From NCBI RefSeq assembly GCF_004217185.1, contig NZ_SHKL01000001.1, positions 4,524,001-4,588,000 on the forward strand: a stretch of 64,000 bases of DNA, written 5' to 3'. Below are positions 1 through 9,143 of the stretch, one piece after another (the stretch's first letter is position 1; the number at the start of each line of letters is the position of its first letter). The translations under genes and the position numbers were made by a program. The stretch comes from Pseudonocardia sediminis (GTDB lineage Bacteria; Actinomycetota; Actinomycetes; Mycobacteriales; Pseudonocardiaceae). The notes below the pieces were generated by a model. That model searched no databases. It worked only from the letters and a program-made list of their open reading frames with translations, and was not told where the DNA came from.

Positions 1-1
1 C

Positions 2-406
2 GCCGCCGAGGGCGCCCGGTTCGGGCTTCCCGAGGTGAACGTCGGCGTGATGGGCGGCGCCAAGCACCTGTCGCGGCTGGTTCCGCAGGGTGTGGTGCGC
101 CGCCTCCACCTGCAGGGCGATCCGGTTCCGGCCGCGGAGCTGCAACCCTACGGAGGCATCTGCGAGATCGTTCCCGAGGATCAGCTCGACGGGGCGGCAC
201 GCGACCTCGCGCGGTCGATCGCCCGGCACAGCCCCGCCGTGCTGCGGTTCGCCAAGCGCAGCCTCAACGCTATCGAGTACCTGCCCCTCAAGGAGGGGTA
301 CGAGCTCGAGCAGGGGCTGACCGGCGAGCTCTCCGCGTACGCTGACGCCAAGGAGGCCGTCAACGCGCTCGTCGAGCGGCGCGCGCCCGTGTACACGGGG
401 CGGTGA
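2..406 (+). CDS. enoyl-CoA hydratase/isomerase, 3' part (5' end outside window)
   Basis: The reading frame is open from base 2, so the start lies upstream of the window. The visible 134 residues are the C-terminal half of a crotonase-fold protein: the FGLPEV segment followed by a glycine-rich VGVMGGAKHL stretch matches the usual region after the oxyanion-hole glycines. The family hydrates 2-enoyl-CoA or isomerises double bonds in beta-oxidation. It ends one base before the first acyl-CoA dehydrogenase start at 408, so it heads or continues an operon with two dehydrogenases and a ligase. The exact substrate cannot be read from the fragment. Confidence 0.85.
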   Translation, partial: AAEGARFGLPEVNVGVMGGAKHLSRLVPQGVVRRLHLQGDPVPAAELQPYGGICEIVPEDQLDGAARDLARSIARHSPAVLRFAKRSLNAIEYLPLKEGYELEQGLTGELSAYADAKEAVNALVERRAPVYTGR

Positions 407-407
407 G

Positions 408-1592
408 ATGACCGCGATCGCCGCGCCGGCTTCGGCCACCGAGCTGGAGGAGTACCGCGATCGGTGCCGCTCCTGGCTCGCCCGGACGTCCATCCCCCGG
501 GCGCCGTTGCCACTCGCCGAGCGCTTCCGGGTCCTGCGCGAGTGGCAGCGCACGCTCCACGCCGCCGGTTGGCTGGGCATCGCCTGGTCCGCGGACGCCG
601 GCGGGCAGGGGCTGTCCCACCTGCACCAGCTCGTGTTCGCCGAGGAACTCGCGAGAGCACGCGCGCCCCAGCCCATCGGGCTCATCGGGCTCGAGGTGGT
701 GGGACCGTCCATCGACCGGTTCGGCACCCCGAGCCAGCGCTCCGAGCTACTCCCCCGGTTGCTGTCCGGGGAGGACATCTGGTGCCAGGGCTTCTCCGAG
801 CCGGACGCCGGATCGGATCTGGCGTCGCTGCGCACACGCGCGGAGGTCGACGGCGACGACTTCGTGGTGTCGGGGCAGAAGGTGTGGACCAGTTGGGGTC
901 ACCTGGCCTCCTGGTGCGCCATGCTCGTGCGCACCGACCCCACCGCACCGAAGAGCCGGGGCATCAGCTACCTGCTGGTCGACATGTCCTCCCCCGGCAT
1001 CACGACCCGGCCGCTGACCCAGATGACCGGGGACCAGGAGTTCTGTGAGGTGTTCCTTGACCGGGTGCGGGTGCCGCGCGCGAACCTGGTCGGTGAGCAG
1101 AACGGCGGATGGGCGATCGCGCGGCACACGCTCGGAACCGAGCGCGCCGCCTACACGCTGCGCCGCCGTGTGGAGTACGAGGTCGCGTTGCAGGACGCGA
1201 TCCACGAGCTGGGCGCGTGCCGGACCCGCGACGCCGACCCCGCCCGGGCATACCGGGTCCGGGCCGCCGTCGGTCGCTCGCACGTGGCGCTGAGCGTTCT
1301 GCGAGCACAGACCCGCAAGACCGTCGACAGGCTGGCGGCGGGAACCGGGCCGGTGGCCGACGACTCGGTCGACAAACTGCTGCTCAACCACGTCGAGCAG
1401 CAGGTCTACGGCTCGATCGCCGAGCTGCTCGGGCCCCTGCGGGCCGCGCCGGACAGCCGTCCGCTCGGCCTCGATGCGACCCGCTGGGCGCACGACCGCC
1501 TGTACTCGCGAGCAGCGTCGATCTACGGCGGAACCTCGCAGATCCAGCGCAACATCATCGCCGAACGGCTACTGGGGCTTCCTCGTGACTGA
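408..1592 (+). CDS. acyl-CoA dehydrogenase (FadE-type), first of a pair
   Basis: A 394-residue acyl-CoA dehydrogenase of normal length. It should oxidise an acyl-CoA thioester to the 2-enoyl-CoA with FAD. The N-terminal helical domain is followed by the FAD/substrate signature FSEPDAGSDLASLRT and, at the C-terminus, IYGGTSQIQRNIIAERLLGLPR-type sequence. The residue aligned with the catalytic glutamate of MCAD (IYEGT) is glycine here, as in many actinobacterial FadE proteins that work as heteromers. The next gene overlaps its 3' end by 8 nt and is a second, divergent dehydrogenase. This suggests a two-subunit enzyme like the mycobacterial FadE26/27 or FadE28/29 pairs (inference). Confidence 0.93.
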   Translation: MTAIAAPASATELEEYRDRCRSWLARTSIPRAPLPLAERFRVLREWQRTLHAAGWLGIAWSADAGGQGLSHLHQLVFAEELARARAPQPIGLIGLEVVGPSIDRFGTPSQRSELLPRLLSGEDIWCQGFSEPDAGSDLASLRTRAEVDGDDFVVSGQKVWTSWGHLASWCAMLVRTDPTAPKSRGISYLLVDMSSPGITTRPLTQMTGDQEFCEVFLDRVRVPRANLVGEQNGGWAIARHTLGTERAAYTLRRRVEYEVALQDAIHELGACRTRDADPARAYRVRAAVGRSHVALSVLRAQTRKTVDRLAAGTGPVADDSVDKLLLNHVEQQVYGSIAELLGPLRAAPDSRPLGLDATRWAHDRLYSRAASIYGGTSQIQRNIIAERLLGLPRD

Positions 1593-2703
1593 CTCCGTGA
1601 CGACCGAGGTCGAGCAGACGGTCGACGCCTACCTGACGCGGTCCTTCGATGCGCAGCGCAGGCTCGCACTCGTCGACGCGCGCGCCTGGGACCCGACCTT
1701 CCTCGACGAAGTGCAGGCCCTCGGCTGGTTCGCGCTGGCCGTTCCCGAGAGTGCCGGTGGCCTGGGGATGCCCCTGTCCGCCGCGGGCGCGGCGATGCTG
1801 CCGCTCGGCCGGCATCTCGTGCCGGGTCCGATGATCGAGCAGCTCGTCCTCCCCGCGCTGCTGCTGCGCCACATCGACGAGGGTGACGCGCGCCGCGCCG
1901 AGCTCGCCGGTGCCGTCGTCGCGCTCGTCGACCCGGAAGCCCACGGGAGCTGGTCGCGGGACGGCGACCGGGTGCGGGTGCGGGACGGGCATCTCAGCGG
2001 CGACCTGACGGCGGTCCGGTTCGGCCGGGAGGCCGATCTCCTGGTGGCCGTCGCCGACTCGCCCGACGGGCCGCAGGTGCACCTTCTCGGGTCCCGCAGC
2101 GCCGCGGTCACCGTCCAACCAGCGGCGAGCGCTGACCCCACCGCGAGCCTCGCCACGGTCACGTTCGTCCCGCAGGCCGGAGCGCCGGCCGAGCCGGTGC
2201 TCGCCGGTCGGGCGGCCGAGCGTTTCCTGACCGAGATGCGCGCGTGGGCCCGGATCCTGGCGGCGTGCGAGCTCTCCGGCATCGCCACCGCGCTCCTCGA
2301 AACCACCACGGCGTTCGTGCAGGTCCGGGAGCAGTTCGGTCGCCCGATCGGCTCGTTCCAGGCGGTGAAACACGTCCTCGCCGACATGCACGCGCTGGCC
2401 TGCTCGTTGCGCAACGTGTGCGACAGCGTGCTGGCCGATGCCGTCTCGGCCTGCCCCGACGACCTCTCCATGCTCGCGGCCGTCGCCAAGGCCTTCGCCG
2501 CGGACGCCGCCCTCGAGGTCTGTGAGAGCGCGGTCCAGATGCACGGGGGCGCCGGGTTCACCACCGAGACCGACCTGCATCTCTACTACAAGCGGGCCCT
2601 CGCGCTGCGGGCCTGGTACGGCGACCACGAGGAGCTCGCGCACCGGATCGGCGACGCCCTGCTCACCGGGTCACACGTACACGAGTCCCGGAACGTGTCG
2701 TGA
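1585..2703 (+). CDS. acyl-CoA dehydrogenase (FadE-type), second of a pair
   Basis: The GTG start at 1585 overlaps the stop of the upstream dehydrogenase by 8 nt and gives 372 residues. The C-terminal domain has REQFGRPIGSFQAVKH and the QMHGGAGFTTETDLHLYYKRA-type motif typical of this branch; the N-terminal domain is short and weakly conserved. It probably forms an alpha2beta2 dehydrogenase with the upstream product. The stop overlaps the next gene's GTG in a 4-nt GTGA, pointing to translational coupling within the operon. Substrate is unknown; the neighbours suggest a cyclic or branched carboxylic acid activated by the following ligase. Confidence 0.92.
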   Translation: MTDSVTTEVEQTVDAYLTRSFDAQRRLALVDARAWDPTFLDEVQALGWFALAVPESAGGLGMPLSAAGAAMLPLGRHLVPGPMIEQLVLPALLLRHIDEGDARRAELAGAVVALVDPEAHGSWSRDGDRVRVRDGHLSGDLTAVRFGREADLLVAVADSPDGPQVHLLGSRSAAVTVQPAASADPTASLATVTFVPQAGAPAEPVLAGRAAERFLTEMRAWARILAACELSGIATALLETTTAFVQVREQFGRPIGSFQAVKHVLADMHALACSLRNVCDSVLADAVSACPDDLSMLAAVAKAFAADAALEVCESAVQMHGGAGFTTETDLHLYYKRALALRAWYGDHEELAHRIGDALLTGSHVHESRNVS

Positions 2704-4352
2704 GCACCGGCGCCCTCGGTCGTCGCCGCCCCCACCCCGACCGCGCCGCCGCGTACGACGCGACCGGCCTGTGGGAGGGCACCCGCGTCGACAGCCACCT
2801 GCGTACGGCGGCACGACGGCACCCGGACCGGCGGGCGCTCGTCGACCGTGCCGGCGAGTGGACCTACGGCGCCCTGGACCGCGAGGTGGACCGATGGGCC
2901 GCCGCCCTGCTCCGGCACGGTGTCGGGCCCGGCGATGTCGTCTCCTGGCAGCTGCCGAACCGGTGGGAGGCAGTGGTGCTGCACCAGGCGACGCTGCGGC
3001 TCGGCGCCGTCAGCAACCCGATCATCCCGATCTACCGGCATTCCGAGGTCGCCTTCATCCTGCGCCAGGCCCGTTCGGAGATCCTCGTCGTGCCCGCGAC
3101 GTTCCGTGGCTTCGACTTTCCGGCCATGGTCGGTGACATCCGTTCCGAGCTCCCGGACCTCGCCACGGTCGTCGTCGTGGGTGGCCGGGCACCGGACGGG
3201 ACCCTCAGCGTCGATGAATTCCTCGCCACGACCGAGGCCGACCCGCGGGCGGGTGACCCGCCGTCCGATGCCGACGCGATAGCACTGCTGCTGTACACCT
3301 CGGGGACGACGTCGGCCCCGAAGGGTGCGCTGCACACCCACGACACGCTCGACTACGAGAACCGCAGCATGATCGAGTTCTTCGGTCTGTCGAGCTCCGA
3401 CGTGGTGTTCATGCCGTCCCCGGTCGCCCACATCACCGGTGTCCTCTACGGCCTGCAGCTCCCCTTCATGCTCGGTGGCGCGGTGGTCCTCCTGGACGTC
3501 TGGGAACCCGGCGTCGGCCTGGAGCTGATCGAGCGCCACGGATGCACGTTCGTGGTGGCGGCCACGCCGTTCCTGCACGGACTGGTCCACCATCCGTCCC
3601 GCACGCCCGAGGCGACGCGCACGCTGCGAACGTTCGCCTGCGGGGGTGCCGACGTGCCGCCCGAACTCGTCCGACGGGCGGCCGAGGACCTCGGCTGCCT
3701 CGTCAGCCGCGTCTACGGGTCCACCGAGTTCCCGACCGCGACCAGCACCAACCTGTCCGACCCGCCGGTCAAGCGCGCCCGCACCGACGGGCGAGTGATC
3801 GGCGCGGCGCAGGTGTCGGTGGTCGACGACCGGGACCGCCCGGTTCCGCCAGGGGAGCCGGGTCACCTGCTCGTGCGGGGCCCGGAGTTGTTCGTCGGCT
3901 ACCTGGACGAGTCGCTCGATGCGGAGTCGTTCACCCCGGACGGCTGGTTCCGCACCGGGGACCGCGCCGTCGTCGACGACGACGGCTACCTCGAGATCAC
4001 CGGTCGGCAGAAGGACATCATCGTCCGCGGCGGCGAGAACATCAGCGCCAAGGAGATCGAGGATCACCTGTTCGAGCACCCCAAGGTGGCCGACGTCGCC
4101 GTGGTGGCGGTGGCCGACCCGGTGCTCGTGGAGCGGGCCTGCGCCGTCGTCGTCCCGCGACCGGGTGCCGAGGTGGAGCTCGGAGAGCTCACGGCCTGGC
4201 TCGTCGAGCGCCACCGCATCGCCGTGCAGAAGCTTCCGGAACGCCTGGAACTGGTGGACGAGCTGCCGCGCACCGCCAGCGGGAAGGTCCAGAAGTTCAA
4301 GCTGCGCGACCGGCTCCGCCGCTCGGGGGTCGCCGTCGCCCCGAACCGGTAG
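2700..4352 (+). CDS. AMP-forming acyl-CoA synthetase (class I adenylate-forming)
   Basis: A 550-residue ligase starting with GTG inside the previous stop (GTGA). It adenylates a carboxylic acid and transfers it to CoA. The motifs are in order: P-loop LLYTSGTTSAPKG, A5 core YGSTEFPTAT, A7 GWFRTGDRA, A8 hinge GRQKDIIVRGGENISAKEIE and the A10 lysine in LPRTASGKVQK. All key residues are present. It is closest in architecture to medium-chain and cyclohexanecarboxylate-type ligases, but the substrate is an inference. A decayed relative of this gene is visible near 15.95 kb. Confidence 0.93.
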   Translation: MSTGALGRRRPHPDRAAAYDATGLWEGTRVDSHLRTAARRHPDRRALVDRAGEWTYGALDREVDRWAAALLRHGVGPGDVVSWQLPNRWEAVVLHQATLRLGAVSNPIIPIYRHSEVAFILRQARSEILVVPATFRGFDFPAMVGDIRSELPDLATVVVVGGRAPDGTLSVDEFLATTEADPRAGDPPSDADAIALLLYTSGTTSAPKGALHTHDTLDYENRSMIEFFGLSSSDVVFMPSPVAHITGVLYGLQLPFMLGGAVVLLDVWEPGVGLELIERHGCTFVVAATPFLHGLVHHPSRTPEATRTLRTFACGGADVPPELVRRAAEDLGCLVSRVYGSTEFPTATSTNLSDPPVKRARTDGRVIGAAQVSVVDDRDRPVPPGEPGHLLVRGPELFVGYLDESLDAESFTPDGWFRTGDRAVVDDDGYLEITGRQKDIIVRGGENISAKEIEDHLFEHPKVADVAVVAVADPVLVERACAVVVPRPGAEVELGELTAWLVERHRIAVQKLPERLELVDELPRTASGKVQKFKLRDRLRRSGVAVAPNR

Positions 4353-4399
4353 CCCCGAACCGTCCCCACCCGCCGTCCCGTCTCGCCTCAGGAGGAACG

Positions 4400-5275
4400 A
4401 TGAAGATCCACTCGAGCAGTCCGTTCTCGACCGGACACCAGTTTCTGGAAGCCCCGCGCTGGCACGACGGCCACCTGTGGGGCAGCGACTTCTTCGCCCA
4501 GCACGTCGTCCGGTTCGACGAGGACGGTTCGCACCGGTCGATCGCCAAGATCGAGGGGTCTCCATCCGGACTGGGCTTCCTCCCCGACGGCTCGGTGCTG
4601 GTCGTCGCGCAGGCGGCCGCCACGGTCCTGCGGATCGCGCCCGACGGCACGACCACCGAGTACGCGGACTTCAGTGACATCGCGACCGGTCTCGGCAACG
4701 ACATGCTCGTGTCGCCGTCCGGCCACGCCTACGCCGGCAACTTCGGCTTCGCCCTCGGCTCCGAGGATCCGAGGACGACCAACCTGGCCCACATCGACCC
4801 CTCCGGCCGTGTGCAGCGGGTCCCCGGCGAGGTGCTGTTCCCCAACGGCGCCGCGCTGACCGCGGACGGGCGGACGCTGCTGCTGGCCGAGACGTTCACG
4901 CACCGCATCAGCGCGTTCGACGTCGCCGCGGACGGGTCGCTGTCGAATCTGCGGACCTGGGCTCAGCTGCCGGACACCTACCACCCGGACGGCATCGCGC
5001 TGGACGGCGACGGCGGCGTCTGGTTCGGGAACGCGCTCACCCTGGGCGACGACAGCGGCTTCTACCGCGTGGTCGAGGGCGGCGACGTCACCGACTGCGT
5101 GAGCACGCCGGGCACCTGGGCGGTCGCCTGCGCGTTCGGAGGTCCCGGGCTCGACGTCCTGTACCTGATGTGCAACACGACGACCCTCGAGGACTTCCAC
5201 GAGGGCCGGTCGACCGGATCGGTCGCGACGGCGTCCGTGGGCCGCACCGGCGTCACGCCGGCGGGCGCGGGCTGA
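4400..5275 (+). CDS. SMP-30/gluconolactonase-family beta-propeller hydrolase
   Basis: ATG at 4400 follows a strong AGGAGGA ribosome-binding site and gives 291 residues. The metal ligands of the six-bladed SMP-30 propeller are recognisable: Glu17 in LEAPRW, an Asn near residue 99 in GLGNDM, Asn in FPNGAAL and Asp in HPDGIALD. The family hydrolyses lactones with a divalent cation. There is no signal peptide, so it is cytosolic. It lies 47 nt after the ligase and is probably the last gene of the operon. It could open a lactone formed during ring degradation (inference). Confidence 0.9.
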   Translation: MKIHSSSPFSTGHQFLEAPRWHDGHLWGSDFFAQHVVRFDEDGSHRSIAKIEGSPSGLGFLPDGSVLVVAQAAATVLRIAPDGTTTEYADFSDIATGLGNDMLVSPSGHAYAGNFGFALGSEDPRTTNLAHIDPSGRVQRVPGEVLFPNGAALTADGRTLLLAETFTHRISAFDVAADGSLSNLRTWAQLPDTYHPDGIALDGDGGVWFGNALTLGDDSGFYRVVEGGDVTDCVSTPGTWAVACAFGGPGLDVLYLMCNTTTLEDFHEGRSTGSVATASVGRTGVTPAGAG

Positions 5276-5368
5276 CTCCGGGGGCCGGGGCCGTCGGGTC
5301 GGCCCGGCGGCCCGCCCCGACCACCGCCACCTCCTACGATGGGCCGGTCCGCCGCAGGGAGGGAAGCG

Positions 5369-6568
5369 ATGAGTACCGCAACCGCACGCCCGGCGGGTGA
5401 CGGGCGTGCCAGGCGGCCCAAGTCCCGACGGGCCGACATCGGCGAGGCCGCCAGCGACCTGTTCGCCGCCCGCGGCTTCCACTCGGTCCGGATGGACGAC
5501 ATCGCCCGGGCCAGCGGCATCACGGCGCGGGCGCTGTACCGCCACTACACGAACAAGCAGGCGCTGCTGGCCCACGTCGTGCACTCCGACCAGGCCCGCC
5601 TCGTCGACGTCCTGACCCTGCTCGGGGAGAACCCGCCACCCGATCCCGAGGCGGGACTCCGAGCACTGATCGACGCCGCCCTGCAGAGCCGGCGCCTCTC
5701 GTTGCTGTGGCAGCGTGAGGCCCGCCATCTCGGCACCGACGACTACGTCGCGGTGCGGGCGCGGACCCGGTGGATCGCGGACCGGGTCGCTGCCATCATC
5801 ATCGCCCCGGCCAGGCCCGACCTCGACCCGTTCCTGTCCGAGCTGCGTAGCTGGGCGGTCGTCGGCCTGGTGACCAGCCCGGGCCACTTCGACACCAGCC
5901 TGTCGCGCACCCGCCTGGCGGAGCTCCTGCTCCAGGCGGGCCTGCGCATCGTCGCAGGCACACCGGTGGAGGGCCCGCGCCACGACCGGCAACCGCCGGT
6001 CGATCGCGCACCGACCGCGCGTCGGGAGCTGCTCATCCGGTCCGCGGCCCACGCGTTCCGCAGGCACGGCTACGGCGGCGTGGGCATCGACGAGATCGGG
6101 CGCGAGGCCGGCGTGGTCGGGCCCGCGCTCTACCGCTACTTCGACACGAAGGCGGACCTCCTGGTCGCCGTCGTCACCCGGTTCGACGAGTGGCTGGCGC
6201 TCGAGACCGCCCGAGCGCTCCGCCGGCCCGTCCCCGACGGCCGGGTCATCCACGAACTCGTCGACGGCTACGTCCGGCTCAACGCCCAGGAGACCGACGT
6301 GGCCTCCGTCTCCGTCACCGAGCCGCTGTACTTGCCCGCGGACGTCGGAGAGCGCCACGACCGGCTGGCCGGCGACCACGCGGGCGAATGGTCACGCTGG
6401 CTGAGGCTGACGCGCCCAGACCTGTCCGATCCCGAGGTGGCCGCGCTGGTGCACGCCGCGCGAACGACCATCGACGGAATCGTCCGGATCCCACACCTGC
6501 AGAACGAACGGCGTCTCCAGCCGGAGCTCGCGCGCCTGGCCGACGACATCCTCGGTGTATCGCCGTAA
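5369..6568 (+). CDS. transcriptional regulator with two TetR domains (Mce3R-like architecture)
   Basis: A 399-residue protein with two complete TetR-type modules in one chain. The first helix-turn-helix (MDDIARASGITARALYRHY) is near residues 38-60. The second (IDEIGREAGVVGPALYRYF) is near 235-257, each followed by a helical ligand-binding region. ATG 5369 is preferred because a GGAGGGAAG site precedes it. Ordinary TetR repressors are about 200 residues; the doubled form is known from Mce3R of Mycobacterium tuberculosis (406 residues), whose targets include an echA-fadE-fadE operon. The adjacent operon here has the same composition, so this is its likely regulator (inference). Confidence 0.9.
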   Translation: MSTATARPAGDGRARRPKSRRADIGEAASDLFAARGFHSVRMDDIARASGITARALYRHYTNKQALLAHVVHSDQARLVDVLTLLGENPPPDPEAGLRALIDAALQSRRLSLLWQREARHLGTDDYVAVRARTRWIADRVAAIIIAPARPDLDPFLSELRSWAVVGLVTSPGHFDTSLSRTRLAELLLQAGLRIVAGTPVEGPRHDRQPPVDRAPTARRELLIRSAAHAFRRHGYGGVGIDEIGREAGVVGPALYRYFDTKADLLVAVVTRFDEWLALETARALRRPVPDGRVIHELVDGYVRLNAQETDVASVSVTEPLYLPADVGERHDRLAGDHAGEWSRWLRLTRPDLSDPEVAALVHAARTTIDGIVRIPHLQNERRLQPELARLADDILGVSP

Positions 6569-6652
6569 CGGAGCGCCACACGGGGAGCCTCGGCCGCAGT
6601 TCGCTGACCCGGGTCGTCCTCCGACCCGGGCCCGACGTGCCGGGCGGCGGAC

Positions 6653-7024
6653 TCACACGTGGACGACGACCGGCCCGCCGTCGGTGGTCACCGGATAGCT
6701 GCGTACTCGCACGCGGTCGGGGTCGGTCCACGACCGCCCGTTGCGGACATCGAACTCCCACCGGTGCCACGGGCAGCGCAGGATCTCCCCGCGCCGGTCG
6801 TAGTGGTACCGGCCCGGGCCAGGTGAGGTGATCGCGCCGGTCAGGATGCCCTCGCACAGCGGCGCACTCTCGTGCGGGCAGGTGGTGCGCAGCGCGACGT
6901 AGCCGTCCGGAAGGTGGAACACGCCGATCGACCGCCCGTCGACCTCGACGATCTTGCGACCCCCGACCGGGATCTCGTCCGCCGCGGCGACGACGACCCC
7001 GCGCGACCCCGGTGGCCCACTCAC
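6653..7024 (-). CDS. Rieske [2Fe-2S] ferredoxin-like protein
   Basis: A 123-residue protein starting with GTG in a GTGA overlap with the stop of the upstream amidohydrolase. It has the two Rieske cluster motifs, CPHESAPLC and CPWHRWEF (CxH...CxxH), and the standard Rieske fold length. It is either a ferredoxin for an oxygenase or a stand-alone Rieske protein; no oxygenase alpha subunit lies nearby. It is the last gene of the minus-strand operon that begins near 13.4 kb. The stop is followed by about 85 nt before the convergent TetR gene end. Confidence 0.9.
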   Translation of the reverse strand: MSGPPGSRGVVVAAADEIPVGGRKIVEVDGRSIGVFHLPDGYVALRTTCPHESAPLCEGILTGAITSPGPGRYHYDRRGEILRCPWHRWEFDVRNGRSWTDPDRVRVRSYPVTTDGGPVVVHV

Positions 7025-8073
7025 GACGTGAACCGGTACTGCGCCCGGGCGTTGTCGACCATGATCCGCTGGTGCAGGTCCGCCGGTACCCGGGTCCGGA
7101 ACGCACGGTGCGGGTTCTCGAAGTCCCAGTGCGGGTAGTCGCTGGAGAACATGAGCACCTCCTGCCCGATCTCGCGCAGGAGCGGAACCAGGTCGCCGGG
7201 GCGCTCCGGTTCCTCCATCGGCTGTGTGGTGATCCGGACGTGGTGGCGCAGGTAGTACGACGGCGGGTGCGCCAGGTCGGGGACCTCGTCTCCCAGCCGT
7301 TCCTGCAGCGCGTCGAGCCGGGCCATCAGCGCGGGCACCCAGGCGAACCCGCCCTCCATCAGCACGACACGCAGGTCGGGAAACCGGTCGAACACGCCCT
7401 CGAAGATCAGGCTGATCAGCTGGGCCTGAAACGCGACCGCGAGCCCGGTGTGGTCCTCGATGTAGTAGGACGGCCAGCCCGACGCGGTGATCGGTCCGGG
7501 CGTGGTGGACGCCGCGTGGATCCCGACCGGCAACCCGGCCCGGCAGGCCGCCTCGAAGATCGGCCGGTAGTGCCGCCTGCCCAGCGGGGCCGACGTCCGC
7601 GGGTACAGCAGAACCTGGACGAAACCGGGGTGCGCCGCGGCTCGCTCGATCTCCGCCGCGGCCAGGTCCGGGAACTCGAACGGGACCGTCAGCGAGGCCC
7701 GCAGCCTGGCGTCGCGACCCAACCAGTGCTCGACCTGCCAGTCGTTGACCGCGGCGGCGAGCGCGGCGCCGAAGTCGGCGTTGCGCTGTTCGGGTGCCCG
7801 GTACAGGCAGTTCAGGACCGCGTACTCGACGTCGTAGGCGTCGAGCAGCTGCGCGCGCATGAACTCCAGGTCCGAGCCCGGCAGCCCGCCAGACGGCGGC
7901 CAGGCGTCGTGCCTGCTCGCGAATCGCGCTGCCTTCGGGTAGGCGTGGCCCCGCGTGAACGGGGAGAACGTCCGCGAGCCCACCTGTTCGAGGTGCCGTC
8001 GCCACCGCGCCGACAGGTAGGGCAGCAGCGCCGAGTCGGACGCCACGGCGTTGTGCACGTCGCAGTCGATCAT
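7021..8073 (-). CDS. amidohydrolase-family (ACMSD-like TIM-barrel) metalloenzyme
   Basis: A 350-residue amidohydrolase-2-type protein. It opens with IDCDVHNAV, the metal-binding N-terminal strand, and near the C-terminus has FSSDYPHWD, the usual strand-8 Asp region. Family members decarboxylate or hydrolyse cyclic and aromatic acids with a divalent metal. ATG 8073 overlaps the stop of the upstream amidohydrolase paralogue (ATGA), and its own stop overlaps the Rieske start. This copy is intact while its neighbour carries a frameshift. The reaction within the operon cannot be told from sequence. Confidence 0.92.
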   Translation of the reverse strand: MIDCDVHNAVASDSALLPYLSARWRRHLEQVGSRTFSPFTRGHAYPKAARFASRHDAWPPSGGLPGSDLEFMRAQLLDAYDVEYAVLNCLYRAPEQRNADFGAALAAAVNDWQVEHWLGRDARLRASLTVPFEFPDLAAAEIERAAAHPGFVQVLLYPRTSAPLGRRHYRPIFEAACRAGLPVGIHAASTTPGPITASGWPSYYIEDHTGLAVAFQAQLISLIFEGVFDRFPDLRVVLMEGGFAWVPALMARLDALQERLGDEVPDLAHPPSYYLRHHVRITTQPMEEPERPGDLVPLLREIGQEVLMFSSDYPHWDFENPHRAFRTRVPADLHQRIMVDNARAQYRFTS

Positions 8074-9139
8074 GCGACCTCCTCCGGCAGGCCGTACAGC
8101 TCGGCGGCGTTGCCGTGCAGTACCTGTGCCCGCTCGGTCGGGGACAGCTGACCCAGCAGCGTGCCCGGCCCGTCCGCGTGATGCCAGTGCGGGTAGTCGC
8201 TGGCGTGCAGGAGCATCCCCGCCGAGCCGAGCTGGGAAAGGAAGCGGTCGACCCAGTCCCGGTCGGCGCCGGGCGGGGCGTCGAACGGCGCCACGGACAG
8301 CAGCACGTGCTCCCGGATCAGCCGGGACGGCGGCCGGTCCACCCAGGGCACCTCGCGGCGCAGCGCCTTCCAGTTCTTGTCGAACCGCCACAGCAGCGAG
8401 GGCAGCCAGGTGACCCCACTCTCCAGCAGCACCACCCGCAGCCCGGGGTGCGTGGCGAACACGCCCTCGGCGATCATGCTGGTGAGCTGCGACTGCAGGG
8501 TGAGCGCCGCGCCCGCGTAGTCCTCGATGTGGTGCGACGGCCAGCCGACCGGCGAGAGCGGGTCGGCGCCACCCACGCCGGGGTGGATCGCCACCGGCCG
8601 GCCCGCGGCCACGGCCGCGGCGTAGATCGGCCAGAACGCGCGCTGTCCCAGCAGGGCGGCGCGGCGGCCGGAAGCAGGACCTGGACGAAGCGTGGGTCGC
8701 CGGCCAGCCGGGCGATCTCCCCGGCCGCGGCGGCCGGGTCCCGGAGCGCGACCACGATGGACCCGCGGAAGCGCGGATCCGCGGCCAGCCAGCGCGCGGC
8801 CAGCCAGTCGTTGAGCGCGGCGGCCATCGCGGTCGACCACTCCGGGTCGTGCAGTGCCTGCACCGCGTACAGGCAGTTCAGGACGGCGTGGCCGGCGCCG
8901 GGACGGTCCAGCACGTGGGCCCGGACGAGATCGGGGTCGGTACCGGGCGGGGCGGCACCCTGCCGGGACTCCGGCGAGGCGGACAGCGGGGCGCCCGGCG
9001 GGTAGAACGCGGGGTCGAAACCCTCGACGCCGGTCTCCACGCACTGGTCCACCCACCGGTCGGGCAGGAACGGGAACAACGCGGACAGCTCCGGCACGGC
9101 CGGGTGCACGTCGCAGTCGATCGGGGCCAGGCCCGGCAT
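8070..9139 (-). pseudogene. amidohydrolase paralogue with a one-base frameshift
   Basis: A second amidohydrolase homologous along its whole length to the 7021-8073 gene. Reading starts at ATG 9139 with IDCDVHPAV and runs through RFVQVLLP. It then must change frame near 8661-8672 to continue with RRAALLGQRAFWPIYAAAV, the segment aligned to the neighbour's RRHYRPIFEAACRAG. It then reads cleanly to HASDYPHWH and the stop at 8070. A single missing base in the GC repeat there explains it. Either it is a recent pseudogene or the base was lost in sequencing. The flanking overlaps (ATGA to the next gene) are preserved. Confidence 0.85.
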
Positions 9140-9143
9140 GCCC

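Noticed and set aside
4388..6379. Long minus-strand frame opposite the lactonase and double-TetR genes
   Set aside because: It is an antisense shadow without recognisable domains or ribosome-binding site.
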